From the NCBI GenBank assembly GCA_020723305.1, contig DYJC01000017.1, forward strand, positions 1 to 64,000: a stretch of DNA of 64,000 nt, in the 5' to 3' direction. The stretch comes from Desulfosudis oleivorans. Lineage in GTDB: Bacteria; Desulfobacterota; Desulfobacteria; Desulfobacterales; SURF-7. Every line of letters starts with the position of its first letter. The stretch's first letter is position 1. The position numbers were made by a program, and so were the translations under genes. The notes under the pieces were generated by a model. That model did not search any database and was not told where the DNA came from. It saw only the letters and a program-made list of their open reading frames with translations. Shown in pieces: positions 55,119 through 63,915 of this stretch.

Positions 55119-55240
55119 GAGCCAATTTCAAAAGTCTGTTGTTGTAGTTCCGGCGAAAACTTAAATACAGTATTTTCGGCTCTTTTCCGGGCACTGAATT
55201 TCGCCGGTGTGACGCTTTATAATAGTTTTGAAATTGGCTC
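55119..55240. mobile_element. MITE-like element copy 3 (122 bp) between Hsp70 genes
   Basis: Terminal repeats GAGCCAATTTCAAAA and TTTTGAAATTGGCTC are perfect, and the flanks carry CCTT on both sides (4-bp target duplication). It inserted between the two Hsp70-like genes: it covers the 3-prime end of the first gene's tail and supplies the extra ORF upstream of the second. Confidence 0.85.
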
Positions 55241-57052
55241 CCTTACATTGAATTCAAAATTCCATTTCCGGCCGTTTTCCCGTGAGACACACCGAAATGA
55301 CAATATACCTGTTTCTGTTATCTCAATCTCTATGAATACAGGAATGGTTTTTCCATGATTTCCCTCTAGACGGGTCTCAATGGTTGCAACCGGTTCGATC
55401 TCTCCTTCATTCCACTCTTCAATCACCATGCCGGGTTGATCATCTGTTCTCACAGATGATCCCAGAAGATCAAACTGAACCGGTTCTCCTACCCAGACCA
55501 CAAATTCCGGGTCCTCGATTCGGATAAATGACCCTTCCTCCATTCCAAAAGGTGCAACACACAATGCTTTCATTGGTGCCGGCATTCCGGGAATTGCAGG
55601 CATGGAGGCTGCAATTCCAATGTAGTAGGAACGGCCGAGTCCACTTCTGATCCTTATTCCCTCACCTCTTCTGACAAGACCGTAATATGCAGCACCTTTT
55701 GCTACAGAAAGATGCAGATCATCAGATTGAAGTTCCCGTGTGTTTCTTCTGTCATCCGTTTCGGCGTGTTCTGCTGTCTGCCTCCATGCAGAAAGGATAT
55801 CCAGAACCCTTCTCCGGATTGAATCCGCTTTCATGATCCCGCCATTAAACAGCACTGCCGTTGGAAACCGGACTTGATCCGGATCATCGATCATTCGGGA
55901 AAGAAATTTGGCCAGATGCCTGGTTACTCCCGGATCAGCTTCAAAAGAAAGCCCTTGTTCCTGAAGGCCGATCTTTCGACTGCCGGCAGGCTTGTCTGAT
56001 CTGTCACAGAACGGAAAAAATCCATCCACAAGAACGTTTATCACTTCTTCTTTTTCCAATGAAGTTTTAATGGTTCCGCCGATCAGACTGCTTCCCCTAC
56101 CCAATATATTGATGGAACAGGATGCCGGGCCGTTTTCAGTAAGCAGTTTTTCCTTGGCGATCCGGCAACTGTGAGTCAGACTCCGCATCTGCCAGGAATC
56201 GATCTTTGTCCCTTTTTTTGCCAGTTTGTTTGCAATTGTATAGGCGAGGGTCAGATCCATGTTGTCCCCTCCGACAAGAAGATGGTCACCTACGGCAATC
56301 CGTTCAAGAACAAGCTCCCCTTCCTGCTCGGAAACCTTAATCAGGCTGAAGTCACTGGTCCCGCCGCCGATATCACAGACCAGAATCAGATCGCCTCTGG
56401 TTATGGTTTCACGCCACTTGTCTCCATTGCTTTCTATCCATGCATAAAAGGCAGCCTGCGGTTCTTCAAGGAGTGTAATATTAGAAAGACCCGCCATTTG
56501 TGCAGCCTTTACAGTCAGGTCTCTTGCCACTGCATCAAAAGACGCGGGCACAGTAAGGAAAATTTCCTGCTCCTCGATCCCGTGCCTTTGATCGTTTGCG
56601 GCCATGATGTGATTCCATGCATCCCGGATATGGCATAGAATCCGGGAAGAAGCCTCCACAGGAGACATTTTGAGTTGATCTTTTCTGGAATTCCAGGGCA
56701 GAATCGGCTTGTTCCGGTCTACCATTTCATGGCAGAGCCATGATTTTGCCGAAGAGACCAGATAATCCGGCAATTCTTCTCCTCGATCCTGTGCAAACTC
56801 CCCAAGACAGAACAACTCCTCCTTATTCCATGACATGTGTAAGGATTCTTTCGAAACCTGATATTCCCCGGGAATGAGAATAAAGGAGGGTAGATGATCC
56901 CTCTCCTCAATCACGCCGTTGCCAACAATCTGCGGGATGTTAAATATTCGTATTTCAGGCCTATGGCCTTTTTGTACATCTGTTGAGGTATAAGCAACCA
57001 CTGTATTGGTGGTGCCTAGGTCAATTCCGACAATATAAGCAGGGTCAGACAA
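55217..57052 (-). CDS. Hsp70-family protein (DnaK-like)
   Basis: 611-residue Hsp70-like ATPase. Motifs: IVGIDLGTTNTVVAYTS (N-terminus), LVCDIGGGTSDFSLIKV, VGDHLLVGGDNMDLTLAY and the ATP-binding FNGGIMKADSIRRRV. Compared with DnaK (about 640) the beta-substrate domain is divergent and the helical lid is short. The last eight codons (REPISKLL) lie within the MITE, so the original stop may have been altered by the insertion. Preceded by DUF2760 and followed by the longer Hsp70-like gene. Probable specialised chaperone, not the housekeeping DnaK. Confidence 0.88.
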   Translation of the reverse strand: MSDPAYIVGIDLGTTNTVVAYTSTDVQKGHRPEIRIFNIPQIVGNGVIEERDHLPSFILIPGEYQVSKESLHMSWNKEELFCLGEFAQDRGEELPDYLVSSAKSWLCHEMVDRNKPILPWNSRKDQLKMSPVEASSRILCHIRDAWNHIMAANDQRHGIEEQEIFLTVPASFDAVARDLTVKAAQMAGLSNITLLEEPQAAFYAWIESNGDKWRETITRGDLILVCDIGGGTSDFSLIKVSEQEGELVLERIAVGDHLLVGGDNMDLTLAYTIANKLAKKGTKIDSWQMRSLTHSCRIAKEKLLTENGPASCSINILGRGSSLIGGTIKTSLEKEEVINVLVDGFFPFCDRSDKPAGSRKIGLQEQGLSFEADPGVTRHLAKFLSRMIDDPDQVRFPTAVLFNGGIMKADSIRRRVLDILSAWRQTAEHAETDDRRNTRELQSDDLHLSVAKGAAYYGLVRRGEGIRIRSGLGRSYYIGIAASMPAIPGMPAPMKALCVAPFGMEEGSFIRIEDPEFVVWVGEPVQFDLLGSSVRTDDQPGMVIEEWNEGEIEPVATIETRLEGNHGKTIPVFIEIEITETGILSFRCVSRENGRKWNFEFNVREPISKLL

Positions 57053-57075
57053 GCGACAACTCCTTTATCAAAAAA

Positions 57076-57837
57076 TCATTGAATTTCAACTTCTGCCGGA
57101 GATATGGCTTGTAACTTACCGGTATCCGTCAATTTGGGGAGATCCAGTTTTGAAACCCGCCAACCCCGGTGCCGTAATACTCCTTTAAACGGAGGCTCTC
57201 CGGATACGTTACCGGTCAGTTTAATGCTGCCGGGGTCAAATCCAGACTCAATCGTGACATTTTCCCCTTCATTCTGCTCCAGTACCGGTTGCAGGGTTAT
57301 ATATTTGGCCATGGTTTTTTTACAGTTTTCTTGAATGCTTCTCACTGCGGCACCAATTTGGGAATCTTCGTACAGATCCAGATTTTCAGAGAGAAAATCA
57401 ACCAGTCTGCCTTCACGTTGAAACACGGTCAAAAAATGAAGAAACAATCTCTGCTGATTGAGCTCATTTTTTTTTCTTTCCGCAGCTTTTTGTTCTTCAT
57501 CATCCGGTTTTGACCGATTTTTCTGAGGTTGGGTATGGGCTTCGAGTTTTTGGACAAAGGTTTTCAGATACAGCCAGAGGATCAGTCCAAATAGAAGAAA
57601 AATAGCGGTTGAAACCGGTATAAAATAGAATCGTAACAGATTCTCCATATAGACTATTTTTCCCATCAAACCAGGCAGATCGGATTTGGCTGATCCGACT
57701 TTTATGGATATGGTCAATTTTGAAAAAATAATATTCATGCCATAATAAAAGGCTACGTCCACCAATGCCAGAAGAAGCACGATTGCCAGAAAGATACTGA
57801 TGAAGGATGCTCGTGAATATGCCTTGCCGATATTCAT
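57076..57837 (-). CDS. DUF2760 membrane protein
   Basis: 253 residues. Two membrane segments (about residues 15-35 and 63-85) with a periplasmic loop, a charged coiled-coil-like stretch (about 95-125; KNRSKPDDEEQKAAERKKNELNQQR) and a cytoplasmic DUF2760 domain (LLHF... LSENLDLYEDSQIGAAVRSIQENCKKTMAKYI; PPFKGVLRHRGWRVSKLDLP). DUF2760 genes are commonly adjacent to Hsp70-like genes, as here, so it may tether the chaperones to the membrane (inference). First gene of the operon. Confidence 0.85.
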   Translation of the reverse strand: MNIGKAYSRASFISIFLAIVLLLALVDVAFYYGMNIIFSKLTISIKVGSAKSDLPGLMGKIVYMENLLRFYFIPVSTAIFLLFGLILWLYLKTFVQKLEAHTQPQKNRSKPDDEEQKAAERKKNELNQQRLFLHFLTVFQREGRLVDFLSENLDLYEDSQIGAAVRSIQENCKKTMAKYITLQPVLEQNEGENVTIESGFDPGSIKLTGNVSGEPPFKGVLRHRGWRVSKLDLPKLTDTGKLQAISPAEVEIQ

Positions 57838-58217
57838 CTTTTGTTTCTCCTTACCCGGGATACCGGAGCAAAATTTCTAAAATAATTATGTTTTTATTGA
57901 AACATCATCTTGAATCGCACCTGCTGATGTTGTCTGTTTAAAAATTTATTTTTGGATTGAATCAATTGCCGAAATTGGAATCTAAAAGCTACAGTCAAAA
58001 CTGTCAAGTAACAATTGGGTTGCCATTGTTGAAATCGTTTTATAGTCTCATCACATTCAAATCCGCCTTTCGATTTTACCTTGTTTACAATAAAATGATA
58101 TGATAATCTCTCTATCCAAGAAGTGAGATTTGAATACGGTTTGAAACCATTTTGTGATGATCTGCTGCATACGATTGATTATCTTAAAGATATCAATCAT
58201 CCCAAGAGTTGGAAAAG
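57838..58217. other. Intergenic region without a recognised gene
   Basis: AT-rich, about 380 bp. No credible reading frame and no repeat of the families noted elsewhere. It should carry the promoter of the DUF2760-Hsp70 operon on its left side. Confidence 0.5.
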
Positions 58218-58394
58218 ATGATACAAAATCGAGATAAATTTGATTTTGAAATCGGATTGTTGATTCAAAGTCCTTGCAAATATTGTGAACAAAGAGATCA
58301 ATTCCCCAAATGTTTTGATACTTGTCGTGTTCTTGATAATATCCGGGGTATACTGGCAAGCGGTATATCCTGCACCTATTCCGTGGCTGATTAA
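58218..58394 (+). CDS. Small cysteine-containing protein, 58 aa
   Basis: Short frame starting MIQNRDKFDFEIG with a compact Cys motif C-K-Y-C-x8-C-x3-C and a later single Cys (residues about 20-52), and ending in a hydrophilic tail. The arrangement suggests zinc or Fe-S binding. A GGAAAAG sequence is a poor ribosome-binding site. Codon usage looks coding in the Cys region. Not recognised; could be a false frame. Confidence 0.45.
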   Translation: MIQNRDKFDFEIGLLIQSPCKYCEQRDQFPKCFDTCRVLDNIRGILASGISCTYSVAD

Positions 58395-58648
58395 TCCAAA
58401 TTCAACCAATCAAGTCAAGTGCTGATTGAAAATCGGAGGCTCAGTCGCACTTTGGTGGTTTGGCCAAAATTTCATGGATATTGCCCCGTAAATCAAATGG
58501 AAACGGATGATAATTTGTTCGATTTTACGATGCAACCGACTGATTTAGCATCGTAATTGTGGCAAAATAATATTTTGACCATGCAGGCATAACAACGGAA
58601 GAACCTTTTCCAATCAACACATATGATACGTAAAGGTATTCGAAAACC
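58395..58648. promoter_or_regulatory. Intergenic region with a hairpin at 58525-58556
   Basis: The stretch has no gene. TTACGATGC and GCATCGTAA (58525-58533 and 58548-58556) form a perfect 9-bp stem with a 14-base loop, not followed by a T run. It lies about 90 bp before the YkgJ-like gene and may be a regulatory structure. Confidence 0.35.
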
Positions 58649-59023
58649 ATGGAGAACATCATATCCAGTGAAATATGCATGAGATGTGCGGAATGCTGTA
58701 AAAATTACCCTTTTGTTGAATTATCTCAAAATGAAATTTATGAGTTAGAAAAACACACCGGATTGTCTTTTGATATGTTTACAAACCCAAAAGGCGAAGA
58801 AGCGGAAGAATATTTTTTGCAATTTAAAGAAAATGGAAATTGTTTTTTCTTAAATGAGAATAATGGTGACTATTCTTGTGGTGTATATGAAGCCAGATCA
58901 GAAATTTGTAAAAATTATCCATCAAAACCCTGCCAGAATGAAGTCTGTAGTACAAACAGGGAAATGGTTCTGCGTAATCGTTCCAACCGGCGGAATGGCA
59001 ACAATTACCGAGAGGTTATTTAA
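58649..59023 (+). CDS. YkgJ-family cysteine-cluster protein
   Basis: 124-residue Fe-S or zinc-binding protein of the YkgJ/UPF0153 family. Motif: CMRCAECCKNYPFV (C-x2-C-x2-CC) near residue 11, then CFFLNENNGDYSCGVYEARSEICKNYPSKPC with the remaining Cys ligands. Soluble, no signal peptide. The longer Cys-cluster gene at 25.7 kb is a distant relative. Confidence 0.86.
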   Translation: MENIISSEICMRCAECCKNYPFVELSQNEIYELEKHTGLSFDMFTNPKGEEAEEYFLQFKENGNCFFLNENNGDYSCGVYEARSEICKNYPSKPCQNEVCSTNREMVLRNRSNRRNGNNYREVI

Positions 59024-59093
59024 TCCATAAAAAAAAAGAATTTCAGGCTGTTTCATTCTATCCTGATTTTCACCAGCAGGATTCTTAAAAAAC

Positions 59094-59843
59094 ATGAATC
59101 GTTTATTTATGACATTATTCTATCTGCTGCTCTCAGTATCCATCAGTCAGGCCCGGAACATTGATGAACTGTATCTGATGAGCGAAGAATTTCCACCATA
59201 CAATTTCACAGAAAATGGTGAAATAAAAGGAACCTCCATTGACCTTATGGATCTGATCCTCCAGAGGCTGCATTCAAAACAAAATAAAAACAACATCCAT
59301 ATCCTGCCCTGGGCAAGAGCTTACAACTATCTGCTGAAAAGAGAAAATACGGTTTTGTTCGCTATGACAAGAACGCAGAAGCGGGAGAAGTTCTTCAAAT
59401 GGGTCGGCCCAATATCAACTGCTCGAAATGTCCTGATCGCCCGAAAAGCAAGACTAATCAGAATCAGCTCCACTGAAGATATCAAAAGGTATACCGTAGG
59501 TGCGGTGCGCAATGATGCCGGTGCCCAACTCCTTGTCACAGAAGCCGGAATCCCGGAAAAATCGATTCATCTGGTATCGAGTGTCATTCAAAGCATTAAA
59601 ATGCTGAGTCAGGACCGTATCGATCTGTTCGCCTTTGACGAAAATGTAACTGCCTGGTTGATTAAAAAGAACCGGTTGAACCCGAAAGAGTATGAAACTG
59701 TTTTTATTTTACAGGAAGGGTTTCATTATTTTGCCTTTCATCAGAATACCCCGGATCGGATGATCAAAAGCTTTCAAAAAACCCTTGACGAGATCAAAGC
59801 CCAGGGAGACTATGACAAGATTTTAGATCGATATCTGAAATGA
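59094..59843 (+). CDS. Periplasmic amino-acid-type solute-binding protein
   Basis: 249 residues of the bacterial extracellular solute-binding protein family 3 type. A signal peptide (MNRLFMTLFYLLLSVSISQARN) precedes the lobes: LYLMSEEFPPYNFTENGEIKGTSIDLMDLIL and, after the cross-over, YTVGAVRNDAGAQLLVTEAG. No permease or ATPase is nearby, so it may be a receptor-like or orphan binding protein. AAAAACATG gives a weak start context. Confidence 0.88.
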   Translation: MNRLFMTLFYLLLSVSISQARNIDELYLMSEEFPPYNFTENGEIKGTSIDLMDLILQRLHSKQNKNNIHILPWARAYNYLLKRENTVLFAMTRTQKREKFFKWVGPISTARNVLIARKARLIRISSTEDIKRYTVGAVRNDAGAQLLVTEAGIPEKSIHLVSSVIQSIKMLSQDRIDLFAFDENVTAWLIKKNRLNPKEYETVFILQEGFHYFAFHQNTPDRMIKSFQKTLDEIKAQGDYDKILDRYLK

Positions 59844-59874
59844 ACACGGCAAAAAAGCCCCCTCTTTTCTCCAT

Positions 59875-60591
59875 CTATCCCACGTTAAATCTTTCGGATT
59901 CAATATAGATAACGTCCTCTATCTCCAACGCATGAATAATATCTTTATACAACCGGTGCCTCATTTCCTTGATATAGGCACGGTTTTTATTCAGACTTGC
60001 GGCAAAAAGCATGGTTTTCTTCATCAGCTGATCATTCAGGCAGGCTTCCTTGACTATGCGATGTTCAACGCATTGTGCAGCAGTCAGACGGATGCCGGTG
60101 TAAATCATCTCTTCCATAATCTGGCGTGGAATGGCTTTTCGAAGGAGACCGATCATCCCAGGAAGAAAAGGAATATTCAGATTGGCTTCCGGGAAACAAA
60201 AATAGCCGCGATCCGACCGCATGAACCGGAAATCAAACGCACACGACCAGATTGCGCCGCCGGCAAACGTATGGCCGTTCATTGCCGCAATTGTAATGAG
60301 CGGAAAAGTAAGCGTGCGCTTGAACATCCTGTTCAACAGATAAAAAAACGATTTGGACAGATGAACATCCTTTTGTTGAATAATTGGAAGCAGCCAGTCC
60401 AGGTCGATCCCGTTTGAAAAAATTTTTTCATGGCCGGAGGTTACCACCATGGTTACCGCATCGGTTTTGTTTTCAATCTCATCCAGAACATTCAGATAAT
60501 CGTTCAGAAAATCCGGATTAAATCGATTTTCTCCGCCCTGCAATGTAACCACTGCGACGTTACCTTCTAGTTTGTATTCAACCTGTGACAT
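59875..60591 (-). CDS. Enoyl-CoA hydratase/isomerase family protein
   Basis: Crotonase-fold protein of 238 residues, cut back from a 289-residue frame. The start MSQVEYKLEGNV (60591) has GGAGG just upstream, and the preceding 51 codons overlap the thiolase stop. The oxyanion hole is seen at AAMNGHTFAGGA and the second active-site glutamate region at FPEANLNIPFLPG. Hydration or isomerisation of enoyl-CoA; a member of the acyl-CoA cluster here. Confidence 0.9.
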   Translation of the reverse strand: MSQVEYKLEGNVAVVTLQGGENRFNPDFLNDYLNVLDEIENKTDAVTMVVTSGHEKIFSNGIDLDWLLPIIQQKDVHLSKSFFYLLNRMFKRTLTFPLITIAAMNGHTFAGGAIWSCAFDFRFMRSDRGYFCFPEANLNIPFLPGMIGLLRKAIPRQIMEEMIYTGIRLTAAQCVEHRIVKEACLNDQLMKKTMLFAASLNKNRAYIKEMRHRLYKDIIHALEIEDVIYIESERFNVG

Positions 60592-60614
60592 GTCTGCCTC
60601 CATTTTCTGATGTT

Positions 60615-61796
60615 TTAATTCTTTCGATACATGGTAACAACTGCTGCTCCACCCAGCCCGATATTGTGCTGAAGGCCGATCCTGGCGCCTTCCACCTGCC
60701 GGACACCGCATTTCCCTCGCAACTGCCAAACCAGTTCGGCACATTGGGCCAGCCCTGTAGCTCCCAGGGGATGTCCCTTGGAAAGAAGTCCCCCTGAAGG
60801 GTTGGTCACCACTTTTCCGCCATAGGTGTTATTCCCGTCATGGATAAATTGTTCTGCAGTTCCTTCGGGCGTCAGACCAAGTCCTTCATACGTGATCAGC
60901 TCGTTTGCGGTAAAACAATCATGAAGCTCCACCACATCAACCTCTTCCGGACCGATTCCGGCCTGCTCATAAACCGATTTTGCTGCTGCCGCAGTCATGT
61001 CATACCCGACGATTTTCATGGCGCTCCTGTCCTCAAAAGAGCTTGAAAAATCCGATACCATGGATTGACCTGCCATATAAACCGGATTGACGATATTATG
61101 TTTTTTGGCAAAATCATCGGAACAGACAACTGCGGCTGCAGCGCCACAGGTCGGCGGGCAGCACTGAAACCGGGTAAGCGGGCCGAACTGATGGGGAGAC
61201 CCCATAACCTCTTCAAGCGTCAAAAGATTTCGAAAAACGGCCCGCTCGTTATGTTCCGCATGTTTTCTGGCCTTGACGGAAATTTTTCCAAATGTTTCCG
61301 GTTTGGTTCCATATTTTTCCATATATTCCACGCCAGCTCCTCCGAACAGCATGGCTGCGGGCGGTGCATTTTCTTTGGGCTGCTGGAACTCGAAAAGCTT
61401 TACAAAAAACGTTTCCATCGGGTTCGGGCGGTCTGTGAATGTGGCTCCGAGAGCGCCCGGAGTCATTTGCTCAAATCCCAGTGCAAGCGCGCATTCGACC
61501 ACTCCGCCGGCAACCGCCTGTCTGGCAAGATACAGTGCATTTGATCCGGTTGAACAGTTGTTGTTGACATTGAATATCGGTATCCCTGTCATGCCGATAC
61601 TGTACAAAACTTTTTCTCCGGCACAACTGTCCGCATATACCCAGCCAGTATATGCCTGTTCGATTTCACTGTATTGGATCCCGGCATCTTGAATGGCAGC
61701 CCTTGCTGCTTCTCCACCCATGGTTGTGTAAGGAATCATGGCTTTGGGAGTGGTGAATTTTGTCATTCCTACACCGATCACGTTTACGTTACGCAT
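60615..61796 (-). CDS. Thiolase (SCP-x/lipid-transfer type)
   Basis: 393-residue thiolase-fold enzyme. The nucleophile Cys is in NNCSTGSNALY, with HDCFTANELITYEGLGL (the second active-site His/Cys region) and GGLLSKGHPLGATGLAQ (His). The usual C-terminal CxGGG is replaced by NIGLGGAAVV, as in SCP-x-like thiolases and lipid-transfer proteins. Cleaves 3-ketoacyl-CoA. Its neighbours are the enoyl-CoA hydratase 23 bp downstream and TetR upstream. Confidence 0.92.
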   Translation of the reverse strand: MRNVNVIGVGMTKFTTPKAMIPYTTMGGEAARAAIQDAGIQYSEIEQAYTGWVYADSCAGEKVLYSIGMTGIPIFNVNNNCSTGSNALYLARQAVAGGVVECALALGFEQMTPGALGATFTDRPNPMETFFVKLFEFQQPKENAPPAAMLFGGAGVEYMEKYGTKPETFGKISVKARKHAEHNERAVFRNLLTLEEVMGSPHQFGPLTRFQCCPPTCGAAAAVVCSDDFAKKHNIVNPVYMAGQSMVSDFSSSFEDRSAMKIVGYDMTAAAAKSVYEQAGIGPEEVDVVELHDCFTANELITYEGLGLTPEGTAEQFIHDGNNTYGGKVVTNPSGGLLSKGHPLGATGLAQCAELVWQLRGKCGVRQVEGARIGLQHNIGLGGAAVVTMYRKN

Positions 61797-61902
61797 GAAT
61801 TTTTTCTCCTTTGTTGGGGTCTTCTGTTTTTCTCGACCATCATGATTGATCTTGACATTTTTCTTGCAAATCTTCTGAATATCGTTAAAAATTTATCCTT
61901 CT

Positions 61903-62556
61903 TTACCTGTGTTCTTCTTTCACATTCAGGCTGTTTAAAATAAAATCCGTGGTCAATTCCACAATTCGCTCAAATGAATATTGATCCCTGAAATTCCAGC
62001 CGCGAAGAGGATAAAACGGTATCATGTAGGAGATAATATTCGCTGCCATAAACGAGTCTTGTACCTGGAAATAACCCAAATCAATACCCTTGCGGATCAG
62101 GGCTTCAATAAGCTGAACCGTCTTGCTTTCTTCTGCCAGGACGATACGCAGTGAGTCTTTTTCCAGATGTCTGCATTCCGTATACATGGTAAGGGCTTCC
62201 CCCTTGATGCTCCGGATGCCTTCGAACACCCCTCGGATAAAAGACTTCAATTCCTCCACCGGATTTTCAAATTCCGGATCATCCGGTTTATGAAAAAAAC
62301 TGGTAAGTTTTTTAGAAATATACTGATAAAAAAGATAGAGGATATCATCTTTTTTAGAAATGTATTTATAGATATAAGAAAGATTTATGCCGGATTCCCG
62401 TGAAATGTCCCGCAGGCTTGTCTTGTGATATCCTTTTTCAGAGAACAGCCTGCAGGCCGCTTGTACGATCTGCTGATGTTTCTGCTCAACCAGGTCTGTG
62501 TTTTTTACCTGGGTGATAATTTTCTTGGTATCGTAGCTTTTTCCTTTTCTGACCAC
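61903..62556 (-). CDS. TetR-family transcriptional regulator
   Basis: 217 residues. The N-terminal HTH (about 25-72) is IVQAACRLFSEKGYHKTSLRDISRESGINLSYIYKYISKKDDILY, matching TetR. The ligand domain is alpha-helical. It sits between the dehydratase and thiolase genes and probably represses the acyl-CoA cluster in response to a CoA thioester (inference). Confidence 0.92.
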   Translation of the reverse strand: MVRKGKSYDTKKIITQVKNTDLVEQKHQQIVQAACRLFSEKGYHKTSLRDISRESGINLSYIYKYISKKDDILYLFYQYISKKLTSFFHKPDDPEFENPVEELKSFIRGVFEGIRSIKGEALTMYTECRHLEKDSLRIVLAEESKTVQLIEALIRKGIDLGYFQVQDSFMAANIISYMIPFYPLRGWNFRDQYSFERIVELTTDFILNSLNVKEEHR

Positions 62557-62671
62557 GGATTCTCTTTCTTGTAAAATAAGAATAAACGTTTGTTCTCTAT
62601 TTATTGCAGATCCGATTTTTTGTCAAACATAATTTTTCATTTTATCTCAAAAGGCTCACCTAGGACAGATC

Positions 62672-63913
62672 TCATGCCGCCCTTTTGGCATCGATTGCCT
62701 CCAGAAGCGCTTCAATGCGGAGAAAGCTGTTTTCCTCGTTGTATTTCCGGGCATCTGCGTGATCCACTTCAATCATCACGGTCGGGATACCTTCCTGATT
62801 GAAAAAATGTTTCTGCTGATCCATTTGAGTGATGGAATAGGGTTTACAGCTTCGATTGCAGGCAAAGATAATGCCGTCAATCTTCAATTTTCGGACAACG
62901 CCTGCCATTGCCTGTTTTCTGAGTTCCAGCCCATGAGGACAGATGTAGGCATTCTGTGTTCTGGCAAGGAAATGCATGGGATCTGTGCCATCAAATGGGA
63001 ACAGATCAAAGCTGCCCTCCTTTGTACCGATACAGGAAGTGTACGTGGCGCCCACGATGTTTGCATTCAGCTCTGCCAGGCGTGAAGACATTTTCCGAAG
63101 CTGATGCCATGGTGCAATGTTGTCCCAGAACAGCCGGTATTTTTCCTCTGGAACCGGAAAAACGCAATCCGCTATCCGCTGTTCCGTCTCCTCGACAAGA
63201 AGCCTGTAGTGCTCCTCAAATGCCGGAACCCCTCTGAGAATCAGAAACGGAGCCATATGGACAAAGGAATCAAAGGCAGTGATGCCGGATGGCTTGTGAT
63301 CGGCAAATTCCAGAAATTTTTTCCAAAGGGCAACCCCTTGAATGGAATAATCCACTGCCTGGCAGAACCGATCCATATGGAATTTCTGTCCGGACATCTC
63401 TTCAATGACCCGGATCAGATCCTTGAATTGACGGACAATATATTCACGATCTTTTTCCTTCTGAGGCTGGTAACAGAACGGAACATCGATCAGAAAATGG
63501 GGAACCCCCATCTGCCGATGATGAACATCAAACCACTTGGTCAGCAAAGAACAGTTGTTGTTGTTGGATACAATCAGATCCGGCTTTGGAAGCCCGAAAC
63601 TGGGTGAATCCTTTCCATGGTCTGAAACACACCCGATATCAATCCGGGCATAGGAACAAAGATCCATGGAATATCCAAGCTGTTCCGCCTTAACGCACTG
63701 GGTTACACCAACACCTTTTGCCGCATTCATTGCAGCATGGCTTTCCGGTACGCCATAGACGACATTTTCAAATCCCAAAAAAATTTCCGCAGGAACATTG
63801 ATGGCGATCCATACCACAAAGGCGCCATTAGCAGCTCTTTCATGTAGATCCATATATGCTTTGGTGATGATTCTGGTCAGATGCTTGCCTGCTCCGATCT
63901 TTCCGGTTTCCAT
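62672..63913 (-). CDS. 2-hydroxyacyl-CoA dehydratase subunit (HgdB/BcrB-like)
   Basis: 413-residue subunit of the 2-hydroxyacyl-CoA dehydratase / benzoyl-CoA reductase superfamily, an oxygen-sensitive [4Fe-4S] enzyme. Cys ligands are in CVKAEQLGYSMDLCSYARIDIGC, NNNNCSLLTKWFDVHH and IIFACNRSCKPYS. The FxGTDPMHFLARTQNAYIC pattern is near the dimer interface. GGGAGG precedes ATG. It follows a sister gene cut by the window edge by 2 bp. Which substrate (2-hydroxyacyl-CoA or an aromatic CoA) cannot be told. Confidence 0.9.
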   Translation of the reverse strand: METGKIGAGKHLTRIITKAYMDLHERAANGAFVVWIAINVPAEIFLGFENVVYGVPESHAAMNAAKGVGVTQCVKAEQLGYSMDLCSYARIDIGCVSDHGKDSPSFGLPKPDLIVSNNNNCSLLTKWFDVHHRQMGVPHFLIDVPFCYQPQKEKDREYIVRQFKDLIRVIEEMSGQKFHMDRFCQAVDYSIQGVALWKKFLEFADHKPSGITAFDSFVHMAPFLILRGVPAFEEHYRLLVEETEQRIADCVFPVPEEKYRLFWDNIAPWHQLRKMSSRLAELNANIVGATYTSCIGTKEGSFDLFPFDGTDPMHFLARTQNAYICPHGLELRKQAMAGVVRKLKIDGIIFACNRSCKPYSITQMDQQKHFFNQEGIPTVMIEVDHADARKYNEENSFLRIEALLEAIDAKRAA

Positions 63914-63915
63914 TA

